Below, one piece after another: positions 33,913 through 43,982 of a DNA stretch of 64,000 nt; position 1 is the first letter of the stretch, and the number at the start of each line of letters is the position of its first letter. Source of the DNA: Topomyia yanbarensis (taxonomy: Eukaryota > Arthropoda > Insecta > Diptera > Culicidae); assembly GCF_030247195.1 (NCBI RefSeq), contig NC_080672.1, positions 158,789,167 through 158,853,166 on the forward strand. The letters run 5' to 3'. Position numbers and translations under genes: made by a program. Under the pieces are notes generated by a model. It searched no databases, was not told where the DNA came from, and saw only the letters and a list, made by a program, of their open reading frames with translations.

Positions 33913-34447
33913 TTTTTGCCTTTCTCAATAGAAAGGTATTGCAATTGCTCTGAAAACCGACTTTTTAACCGAGGCCCGGAGGGCCGAGTGACGTATACCA
34001 TTCGATTCAGCTAGTCGAGTTCGACAAATGTCTATGTGTGTATACGATCACGTAGAAAATGTCGATTTTAATAAATTTTGCAATGAATGTATAATGGTGA
34101 AAATTTTTCCAAAATGTGACAACAACTGCTTCGATTTGTAGTACTAGGTCACTAGCAGCGATTCAAAGTCTTTTTGGTCACATTGGTCACCATCAGCGGT
34201 TCCGGAAGCCCCGGCGGACGTATCCAAATTCAGAATAACAGTCACATCGGTTTCTCGGAGATGGCTAGACCGAATCAACCAAACTTAGTCTCAAATGAAA
34301 GATGTTGCGTCCCCGTAAATGGCTATTAAATTTTATATCATATCAGTTTCTCGGAAATGGTTGGGCCGATTTTCAAAGTTTTTAATGAATATAAACAACG
34401 CAAACATTCTCATGTTCATGATTGAGAAAGGCACAATTGCACCGCTA
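33913..34447. repeat. mosquito interspersed repeat, copy 2, left part
   Basis: It begins TTTTTGCCTTTCTCAATAGA and reaches ATTGAGAAAGGCACAATTGC at the other end. The outer words TGCCTTTCTCAAT and ATTGAGAAAGGCA are inverted copies of each other. The repeat contains GGCCCGGAGGGCCGAG. It is interrupted at 34447 by the palindromic element and continues at 36222. Confidence 0.7.
34443..34447. repeat. 5-bp target duplication CGCTA, left copy
   Basis: CGCTA precedes the CACAGTG end at 34448 and recurs at 36222-36226 after the opposite end. A related uninterrupted copy of the site (CACCGCTAGGAGGATTAAAA) lies at 36438-36457. Confidence 0.75.
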
Positions 34448-36221
34448 CACAGTGGCTCAAAACAGCGTTTTGAGGTACTTAATTCACTGGAGTCAAAACT
34501 GTCCATATTAGCGATTTCACATATTCTACAATGTTTGTGTGTGTAAAAAGCGCCATCTTTTGGTAACATTATTTTTTTAAAAAAATGATCATAGTAGGCT
34601 GCAGAAAATTTAACTTTTGAACCGAAAGAGATAGCGCTTGGCTGTCTTCGACAAAGTTGTAGAGGAGAGCATTTTTATAAATTTTGCAGAAGACATGTTG
34701 TCTCTGTCACTCATAGTAATCGAGTTATGAGAAGTTCTCTATGGTGAACTCCTTCATTTCCTATTTTCACTCATAACTTTTCTATTTCTGATTCTTCGCA
34801 TTAACAATGTTCTAAGGTATTTTTTATCATCATAAAACACACAACTTTTCCGAAGAGACCAGATAGCTGTGAATGCTGTGTAAAGACTTATAGCTGATTT
34901 TGATTTAATTTTGGCCTGTTTTTGAACCCGTGTGACCACACTATCGGCAAAAAATGTAATTATACTATCTATTATTCTAATAGGACTAGGTTTCACCTAC
35001 AAAACGAAGGTAAAATTGTTTGTCCATAAGCACCCGTTCAAAAGTTATACACTTTTGAAAACTTTATGTCTGGCCCTCCTGAAGTCGCGTGAATGGCTCA
35101 CTGAACGAGTAGGCGCTGGTGTTCAAAGACGCTTTCGCTTGATTTCCGGAGTGACGCGCACTCTGTGTACTAGTGCGTCTACCGCAAGGTTAACACTGAT
35201 ATTGAATGATTTTCCAATGGGTGATATACACTTTCAGCTCGGTCCGGTTTATACCGTATGAATTTTAGTTTCAGGATATGGATAAAGAAGTAAAAGATAC
35301 ACATTTTCCATATAATTGCTGCATCAACCGGCTGGATATTTTCAAATATTTCAGATTGTGGTGAAGGCAGCAATTTTATGCATCATCTTTTTTGCCCTGA
35401 AGCTAACATTCATAAGATAATCTGGACCGAGATGAAATTGTATGTCACCCATTGGAAAATCATTCAATATCAGTGTTAACCTTGCGGTAGACGCACTAGT
35501 ACACAGAGTGCGCGTCAGTCCGGAAATCAAGCGAAAGCGTCTTTGAACACCAGCGCCTACTCGTTCAGTGAGCCATTCACGCGACTTCAGGAGGGCCAGA
35601 CATAAAGTTTTCAAAAGTGTATACCTTTTGAACGGGTGCTTATGGACAAACAATTTTACCTTCGTTTTGTAGGTGAAACCTAGTCCTATTAGAATAATAG
35701 ATAGTATAATTACATTTTTTGCCGATAGTGTGGTCACACGGGTTCAAAAACAGGCCAAAATTAAATCAAAATCAGCTATAAGTCTTTACACAGCATTCAC
35801 AGCTATCTGGTCTCTTCGGAAAAGTTGTGTGTTTTATGATGATAAAAAATACCTTAGAACATTGTTAATGCGAAAAATCAGAAATAGAAAAGTTATGAGT
35901 GAAAATAGGAAATGAAGGAGTTCACCATAGAGAACTTCTCATAACTCGATTACTATGAGTGACAGAGACAACATGTCTTCTGCAAAATTTATAAAAATGC
36001 TCTCCTCTACAACTTTGTCGAAGACAGCCAAGCGCTATCTCTTTCGGTTCAAAAGTTAAATTTTCTGTAGCCTACTATGATCAATTTTTATAAAAAATAA
36101 TGTTACCAAAAGATGGCGCTTTTTACACACACAAACATTGTAGAATATGTAAAATCGCTAATATGGACAGTTTTGACTCCAGTGAATTAAGTACCTCAAA
36201 ACGCTGTTTTGAGCCACTGTG
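34448..36221. mobile_element. Transib-like foldback element (1774-bp palindrome, CACAGTG ends)
   Basis: The left arm begins CACAGTGGCTCAAAACAGCG. The right arm ends with its exact complement, CGCTGTTTTGAGCCACTGTG. The two arms of about 800 bp stay nearly identical through to a diverged centre near 35260-35400. The flanks carry a 5-bp duplication, CGCTA. Transib transposons have CAC(A/T)(A/G)TG-type ends and 5-bp duplications, and RAG recombination signals share the CACAGTG heptamer. No transposase is encoded. The same 100-residue ORF appears in both arms (34932-35261 plus, 35351-35737 minus) only because the arms are identical. Confidence 0.7.
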
Positions 36222-36470
36222 CGCTAGGTGGATTAAAACAGGTTTTTCAGTTCAATATTACCGTGGCTGTTTTTTTTTCTTTTACAAAATTTTAGAACTC
36301 GAATAATGATTTCTTTTCTTGTATATTGTTGTCATGTCATGTATAATAATAAAATGTAATATATGCATCTGAAAGCTTTTTATGAATATAAACAACGCAA
36401 ACATTATCGTGTTCATGATTGAGAAAGGCACAATTGCACCGCTAGGAGGATTAAAACAGGTTTTTTAGAT
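36222..36470. repeat. mosquito repeat right part and paralogous empty site
   Basis: 36222-36260 (CGCTAGGTGGATTAAAACAG) is the right flank of the palindromic element. A second copy of the whole flanking repeat, without the insertion, lies at about 36384-36468. It contains GAATATAAACAACGCAAACA, then GAGAAAGGCACAATTGCACC, then GCTAGGAGGATTAAAACAGG. Confidence 0.75.
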
Positions 36471-36993
36471 TCATTCTGATTTGTGCCGTGTGGTATTGGA
36501 TGGGCTGAAATTTCTAGGAATATTTCAGCAAAGAATTGACCCACTGGGCCGAGGTGTTTCTCGGTGCCGAGGACTGAATGGCTGGCATGACTAAAACTTG
36601 CCAGTTGGGCGCGGAGTGTCATGGGTGTTAGCTTTGCTGTGTTAAGTGAATCTCTGACACAGTGAACGTTTCTTTCTTCGCTAATCGTGGGATTCAAATG
36701 ATGATCCTATTTCGGGTTCGCTATTGGTGATTGTAAGCCAAAGTGTTTGGCATTTTCTAGTTGCTGTACAATAAGTGCTAATGTCATTGAGTATAGTTAG
36801 AGTAGCACAAATTAATCTTCAGCATAAACTAATAACAACTATGAATCTATCCCGCCTTGTGCAGGATGAAAAAGCTTCCATAACTTTGTTCAAGAGCCGT
36901 ATTTCTGTAAAGAAAACTTCTATGTTGGAAAGTTACTTAACCCCGTCTTCGTAGCATTCAATTAAAACTGGCATGTCAAATATATGGGAAATT
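36471..36993. other. no gene recognised
   Basis: Non-repetitive sequence between the mosquito repeat and the 3' tail of the minus-strand LINE. No motifs. Confidence 0.35.
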
Positions 36994-37069
36994 TACTTAT
37001 TTATTTTTATTTATTTTCGTCAAGCATATGTAGACTACATAGAATGGTTTTACAATATTTACTTATATA

Positions 37070-38158
37070 CTATACATTATTTCTACGGTTTGGTTCAGAT
37101 TTGATTTGTTTTCTAGACATGGAAAGGTCAATTATTACACAATTTTCATTATAATGACGCATCATTCTATTGATGGGGCTATTTTTAGCATAGTTTGTCC
37201 TAAAAGATTGTTCTTGGAATAAATTACGAGTTCTTAGTTGTCGGCTAGGTACATAAAATTTTATTTGCGAAAGTAATGATGCGGATTGTACACGTTGAGA
37301 AATAATATCGTTGATAAAGTAAAGCATGGCAAATTCGCGGCGTTCTTTGAGTGTTTGTATATTAATGAGCAACGTGCTTTATACGACGGAAGAGGAAATG
37401 TCGTCCAGTTTAGTTTACGAAGCGCGTACAAAATAAATTGTTTTTGGACTGATTCGATGCGTTCTTCGTACAGGACAGTGTATGGGTTCCATACTATGCT
37501 GCAATATTCCAAAATTGGCCTGACATATGTATTGTATAATGATTTTATTGTGTAAGGGTGTTCAAAATTGTAGGTGAAACGTTTAATAAAGCCCAGCATA
37601 CTATTTGCTTTATTTATTATTGTATTATAATGTTCAACAAATGTGAGCTTGGAGTCTAAGGTTACGCCTAAATCTCGTACAATTTTGCATTTTTCTACAA
37701 GTTGGTTGCCTAAGTGTATGTCTATGGGAACATTTGAAATTTTTCTGCTGAATGTTATTGAGTTGCATTTCTTTACATTTTGTTGGAGTAGACTTTTGCT
37801 ACACCACGTATGGAATATATTTATTTCGTTTTGGAATATTTCAGTGTCTTTGACATTTCTTTTTCCATGAAAAGTTTCATGTCATCTGCATATATAAGCA
37901 CTTTAAGATGTTTGAGTATAAAGGTAATGTCATTAACGTACAAAATAAAAAAGAGGGCCTAAGTTGGAACCCTGGGGTACGCCAGAGGTGACAGAAATTG
38001 GTTCCGAGAGTATATTCTGAAAGCGAACTGTTTGTTGACGTTTCGTTAAATATGATTCAAGCCATTTCAATAGTTTATCTTCTATGCCATATTTTTGCAG
38101 TTTGAAGAGTAATAAAGGTATGTCAATACGGTCGAATGCTTTACTAAAGTCTGTGTAG
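37070..38158 (-). pseudogene. CR1/Jockey-group ORF2, 3' half: RT palm and C-terminus
   Basis: On the minus strand the frame resumes YTDFSKAFDRIDIPLLLFKL (motif A) and then SVTSGVPQGSNLGPL (motif B). A one-base shift near 37938 leads to FILYVNDI and an intact YADD box (37881-37892). The reading continues through CKIVRDLGVTLDSKLTF and IKSLYNTYVRPILEYCSIVW. A further shift near 37365 leads to the last 100 residues, ending at 37070. All catalytic boxes survive, so the defects are frameshifts and the insertion. The protein would have copied LINE RNA at the target site. Confidence 0.8.
38145..38158. repeat. 14-bp target duplication of I-group copy A, left copy
   Basis: TAAAGTCTGTGTAG at 38145-38158 is identical to 45875-45888. 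Removing the insert and one repeat restores ETLYTDFSKAF in the host LINE. Confidence 0.85.
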
Positions 38159-38375
38159 GATAACAGTTTTAGCCTTCGCCTTGAAAGGTTGTGTTTGCTG
38201 ATTGGTTGTAGCAACCAAGGCTGTACAAGCCGTGAATAGGCTAGAAGTTTGTGTACCGTGTCAGTATTTGATGCCGTGTTGGTGCGGAGACAGGCAGGAT
38301 TGTTGGCTGCGAGAGCAGTCGTTTGGTGGTGGTACCACGCGATAAGTGAGTGTTGGTGCGAAGGCAACGAAGTCT

Positions 38376-38880
38376 CAGGTAAGCGGCGCCCCACCTTGGT
38401 GGTAGTAGTGGTTGCGCTGCATACAACCGGCGCTTGCGACGGAGTGAGACAGAGCTGCATCTGGTTGGTGAAGCGGCTCGCTTCATCGTCATTCATTCAT
38501 CCGTATTAGTGCAGATACGGGATTTTGAGTATTTGTGTACCTAGCCACGCTGCGTAGCAGGGGAATACCACTGGACCCACAGGTAAGCGGCGGCCCCACC
38601 TTGGTGGTGGTAGTGGTTACGCTGCATACAGTCGGCGCTAAGTGAGACAGAGCTGCATCTTGTTGGTGAAGCGTCTCGCTTCATCATCACTTATTCATCT
38701 GTGCTAGTGCAGAAACGGGCTTTTGTGTATTTGTGTACCTAGCCACGCTGCATAGTAAGGAAATATCCCTGGACCCACAGGTAAACAGCGACTCCATCTT
38801 GGTAGTGGTGGTTGCGCTGTGTTCAACCCGAGCGTCACAAAGGGAGACAGCGAGAATCTGCAACTCTTCGAAGGACAGGT
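38376..38880 (+). repeat. 5' UTR tandem repeats, about 200-bp unit
   Basis: CAGGTAAGCGGCGCCCCACC at 38376, CAGGTAAGCGGCGGCCCCAC at 38580 and CAGGTAAACAGCG at 38778 start successive units. Two units are complete (204 and 198 bp) and one is partial. Each contains GGTGGTGGTAGTGGTT-like and GAGACAGAGCTGCATCT-like words. Units end with CCTAGCCACGCTGC...GGACCCACAGG. Tandem monomers in a LINE 5' UTR often carry the internal promoter. Confidence 0.75.
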
Positions 38881-38930
38881 AGATTTTAATATAATTTTGC
38901 TAGTGTTAGTATTTAATTTACTTACTGTGT

Positions 38931-40259
38931 ATGGTAGGCGAGATGGAGGATAGTGAGATGGAATCCTCCATTTCACAAGAGCAAAATTCTTCTGATCCCC
39001 CTCCCTCAACTCCCCTTAGAATAAAATTATACCCCCAAGGGTATTCTGGACCTTGGCAGGTTTTCTTCAGGCGGAAAAGAAAGCCATTAAACCTTGTGCA
39101 AATTGCACGGGATCTGACTTCACGATTTTCTGCTGTAACAGAGATCGTGAAAGTAAATAAAGATAAACTTCGAGTTAGCATTGATAACATTAGACAAGCT
39201 AACGAGATAGTAGCCTGCGAACTCTTCACGCGTGAATATAAAGTTTATATACTTTCGCGCGATATAGAATGCGATGGAGTCATCTCCGAACCCAGCCTCA
39301 CTGCCGAGGATATACTTAAGCATGGTGTTGGTTGTTTCAAGAACACCCTGCTTAATAAAGTAAAAATACTCGATGTTAAGCAATTGTACTCAGTATCAAT
39401 TGAAGAAGAGAAAAAAGTTTACCGACCATCCTATTCATTTCGTGTAACTTTCGCTGGGTCTGCTTTGCCTAGCCATGTTCTCATTAATAAAATTCGTCTC
39501 CCCGTTCGCCTTTTCATCCCTCGTGTGATGAATTGCCTCAATTGTAAACAGCTTGGCCACACAGCCACTTACTGTTCCAATAAGGTACGGTGTGGCAAAT
39601 GTGGGGGGCCTCATCAAGAGGATACATGCAATAAAAACTTAGAAAAATGTTTACATTGCGGAGAAACTTCACACGAGCTCCTTGCATGTCCCATATATAA
39701 ATTGCGGGAGGAGAAAATTAAACGATCCTTGAAGGAGAGATCTAAGCGCTCTTATGCAGAAATACTGAAAAATGCTACTCCTGAACCCACGGTCCCAGAA
39801 AACAGATACGCTATTCTATTGCCGAAAGAGTCTGACTCTGACGAAGCGTCCGAAGGTACATCATTTGTTTTACCTGGAGGATCCAGGAAAAGAAAACAAT
39901 CCTCTTTTCCCAAACTGCCAAGCAAGGGCCTTAAAATTTCTCCTCCAACAAATAAATTGCGGCCAAAGCTAAATAATTCCGATGCAATACCGAAGCCAGT
40001 CCCTCCCGGTTTTGGTAATGTACAATCCAAACAGAACACCATTACTGGAAATAATAAAACTTAAACTTCCTCCGAGCCTCAACCGGGAATAGGTTTATTG
40101 AAATTTTCTGAAATTGTTGATTGGATTTTCAAAGCATTCAATATTTCTGAACCACTAAAAAGTATACTTTCAGCGTTCCTCCCAACAATTAGAACATTTT
40201 TAGAGCAGCTGATTGCTCAATGGCCCATCCTTGCAGCGATTGTATCTTTCAATGGGTAA
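38931..40259 (+). pseudogene. I-group ORF1 (gag-like, three zinc knuckles), copy A
   Basis: The start at 38931 (ATGGTAGGCGAGATGG) opens a 442-codon frame broken only by an in-frame TAA at 40062. The N-terminal half (PQGYSGPWQVFFRRKRKP onward) is the conserved gag-like domain that packages LINE RNA. Knuckles follow at about residues 201-252: CLNCKQLGHTATYC, CGKCGGPHQEDTC and CLHCGETSHELLAC. A basic stretch comes next (KIKRSLKERSKRSYAEIL). After the premature stop the same frame continues with KFSEIVDWIFKAFNISEPLK and WPILAAIVSFNG, a hydrophobic tail also present in copy B. The true stop is TAA at 40257. It overlaps the ORF2 ATG at 40252. Confidence 0.8.
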
Positions 40260-43200
40260 TTCACCTCCTCCAATGAAAGATTCCATCACTGTTTTACAGT
40301 GGTATTGCAGAAGTATCATACCTAAAATTGACTCCTTAAAAATTTTGCTGCATAATTTGAAATGAGATGCTTTTGCTTTATGTGAAACATGGCTTACCTC
40401 AAACATTAATTTCAACTTGAATGATTTCAACATTATTCGCCTAGACCGAGACACCCCATATGGAGGAGTGCTTCTAGGAATTAAAAAGCGCTATCCTTTC
40501 TATAGAATTAACATCCCCTTGTTTGCGGGCATTGAGGCTGTAGCTGTCCAAACGAATATTAAAGGCAAAGACATGTCTATCGCTTCTATATATATACCTC
40601 CCAAAGCTCAAATTGGACAACGTCAGATTTTTGAGGTAGTGGAATCCATGGCTGCTCCGCGGCTGATACTGGGAGACTTCAACTCGCACGGAGTATTGTG
40701 GGGTTCCCTCTTTAATGATAATCGATCCTCTTTGATATACAATGTTTGTGACGAGCTCAATATGACAGTTTTAAATACAGGCGAAGCAACACGCATTCCC
40801 AGACCACCCGCACGACCAAGTGCATTAGATCTATCTCTATGCTCGACATCACTTCGGTTAGATTGCACGTGGAAGGTTGTACCTGATCCTCACGGTAGCG
40901 ATCATTTGCCAGTCGTTATTTCAATTAACAGTGAATTAGGCCTCACGAATTCAATCAATGTCCCTTATGACTTGACACGAAATATTGATTGGAAAAAATA
41001 CCAATCTTTAATTTCCACTTCTCTTGTTTCGACGGAAGAGCTACCACCTACCGAAGAATATGAATTTCTAGCGGGTTTGATTATTGAAGCAGCAGAACAA
41101 ACCCAAACGAAATGCAATCCTGGCATGATAATGAACAGCCGGCCTCCTAATCCCTGGTGGGACAAAGAGTGCTCGGATGCATATGAAGCTAAACAAGTTG
41201 CTTACAAAGAAATTATGAAACGGAAAGGGTGTACACGTGCAAACTTTGAAAATTATTCGATTTTACAAAACAAATTTGACAGTCTCCGTCGTGCCAAAAA
41301 GTATAGTTATTGGAGACGTTTCGTTGATGGCTTGTCAAGAGAAACATCAATGAGTACTCTTTGGAACACAGCCAGAAGAATGAGGAATCGAAACGTAACT
41401 AATGAAAGCGAAGATTTTTCGAATCGCTGGATATTTAATTTTGCCAAGAAAGTTTGTCCAGATTCTGCTCCTGCGCAGAAAATCATTCGCGATGCTCCCA
41501 CAAGTAACGATTCCATAGATTCGCCTTTGACAATGATGGAATTTTCAATTGCACTCCTCTCATGCAACAATAATGCTCCGCGTCCAGACAGAATTAAATT
41601 CAACTTGGTGAAGAATCTGCCTGACCTAGCAAAAAGACGCATGTTGAATTTATTCAATAAGCTTCTTGAGCAGAACATTGTCCCGCACGACTGGAGACAA
41701 GTGAGAGTTATCGCCATTCCAAAACCGGGAAAACCAGCCTCCGACCATAACTCGTATCGACCGATTGCAATGCTATCCTGCATCAGGAAATTGTTGGAAA
41801 AAATTATCTTACGACGTCTCGACAATTGGGTTGAGGCGAACGGCTTGCTATCAGATACCCAGTTTGGTTTTCGGAGGGGAAAGGGAATGAATGATTGTCT
41901 GGCACTACTTTCGTCAGAAATCCAACTAGCTTACGCAAAAAAAGAACAAATGGCGTCTGTGTTCTTAGACATAAAAAGAGCATTCGACTCTGTTTCCATT
42001 GATGTTCTCTCAGAGAAACTACATCAATGTGGTCTTTCACCAATATTAAATAACTATTTATACAACTTATTGTCAGAAAAGCACATGCATTTTTCATATG
42101 GCGATTTGGCAACATTCAGAATAAGTTACATGGGACTCCCACAAGGTTCTTGTTTAAACCCCCTTCTCTACAATTTTTACGTGAATGACATTGATAATTG
42201 TATTGTTAACCCATGCACTCTAAGGCAACTTGCAGATGATGGCGTGGTTTCTGTTACAGGACCAAAAGCCATAAATTTACAACAACCACTGCAAGATAGT
42301 TTGGATAATTTATCAAGTTGGGCTTTGAAGTTAGGCATCGATTTCTCTACGGAGAAAACAGAGTTGGTTGTTTTTTCAAGGAAGCGTGATCCAGCTCAGC
42401 TTCAGCTTCAGTTGGTTGGTAGAACGATAGCCCAAGTCATGACCTTTAAATATCTCGGAATTTGGTTCGATTCTAAAGGTACATGGGGAGGCCACATTAG
42501 GTATCTGATAAAGAAGTGCCAACAAAGGATAAATTTTCTCCGAACAATAACCGGATCTTGGTGGGGTGCTCATCCAAGTGACGTGATAAGATTGTATCAA
42601 ACAACGATACTTTCAGTAATGGAATATGGGTGCTGCTGTTTCCGTTCAGCTGCAAACACTCACATTATTAAATTGGAACGAATACAGTATCGTTGTTTAC
42701 GAATCGCCTTAGGTTCTATGCAATCGACACATACGATGAGTCTTGAAGTTCTAGCGGGAGTTCTTCCCTTAAAAGATCGATTCTGGGATCTCTCCTCTCG
42801 TTTACTTATACGATGTGAGGTTATGAATCCATTGGTAATTGAAAATTTTGAAAGACTTGTCGAGCTTCAATCCCAAACCAGATTCATGACAGTGTACTTC
42901 AATCACATGTCACAAGAAATAACGCCTTCTAGTTATGTTCTGACATGTGTTAATATACTAGATACTCCCGATTGCACTTTATTTTTCGACGCGTCCATGC
43001 AAGAGGAAATTCGTGGAATCCCGGATCACCAGCGCTCTCTGGAGATCCCTAAAATATTCATAAGTAAATACCAACACATTGACTGCCATAAAATGTTCTA
43101 CACTGATGGGTCACGAATCAATGAGGCCACTGGCTTCGGTATTTTCAACAATAACACCTCGATCTCTTTCAAGCTTGCAGAACCTGCCTCCGTTTATACA

Positions 43201-43944
43201 GCCGAACTAGCAGCAGTTCACTATAGTCTGGAAATCATTGATACTTTACTTCCGAGCCATTATTTCATCCTCACAGATAACCTCAGCACAATTAAGGCAC
43301 TACGCTCATTAAAGCTTGATAATCACGCTCCGTTCTTTTTGAAGAAGATACGAGAATACTTAACTAAATTAACAAATAAATCTTATCAAATTACCTTAGT
43401 GTGGATTCCCGCTCATTGCTCCATACCGGGTAATGAGAGAGCGGATAATTTAGCCAAAATAGGGGCGCTGGACGGTGACATCTATGAAAGACCTATTGCC
43501 TTCAATGAATTTTATAGCGCTTCTCGTCAGAGGACACTTACTAGTTGGCAAACATCATGGGACAATGGAGATCTGGGACGGTGGTTGCACTCAATTATCC
43601 CTAAAGTATCAACGAAGGCATGGTTCAAAGGGTTGGATGTAAGTCGAAACGTCGTTCGTGTGATGTCTAGACTCATGTCCATCCATTATACGTTGAATGC
43701 GCATCTCCGCCGTATTGGGATCGCAGAAGATAATCAATGTGCTTGTGGAGAGGGTTACGAAGACATTGAACATGTTGTTTGGTCTTGCACTGAATATCGT
43801 GAAGCCAGATCCCAATTAATAGACTCCTTACGAGCCAAAAGAAAACCACCCTATGTACCTGTTCGTGATATCCTCGCTTTACGAGATCTTACATACATGA
43901 GCCATATTTATCATTTCCTGAAAACAATAAATATTCAAATATAA
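40252..43944 (+). pseudogene. I-group ORF2 (endonuclease-RT-RNase H), copy A
   Basis: The ATG at 40252 opens a 1230-codon frame with one in-frame TGA at 40363 (codon 38). The endonuclease shows CETWLTS (Glu near residue 45), LGDFNSHGVLWG and HGSDHLPVVI. The RT has NNAPRPDRIKFN, where copy B has NNAPGLDRI, then SVFLDIKRAFDSV (motif A), GLPQGSCLNPLLYNFYVNDI (motif B) and LRQLADDGVVSV (motif C, LADD). RNase H has FYTDGS, YTAELAAV, LTDNLS and HCSIPGNERADNLAK, with all acidic residues present. The C-terminus has a CACGEGYEDIEHVVWSC knuckle. Apart from the single stop it looks intact, so the copy is young or was recently selected. Confidence 0.85.
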
Positions 43945-43982
43945 TTATCCCCACAATGTTTCTAGTTTTTTTCCCTTGCTAC
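43945..43982 (+). other. start of the 3' UTR of copy A, with hAT target duplication
   Basis: Only 30 nt of 3' UTR precede the duplicated octamer CTTGCTAC (43975-43982), after which the hAT-type element begins. The UTR continues at 45578. Confidence 0.7.

Noticed and set aside
34932..35737. Same ~100-residue ORF on opposite strands (34932-35261 and 35351-35737) suggesting a duplicated gene
   Set aside because: It is explained entirely by the inverted identity of the palindrome arms. It has no domain, and reverse frames are equally open.
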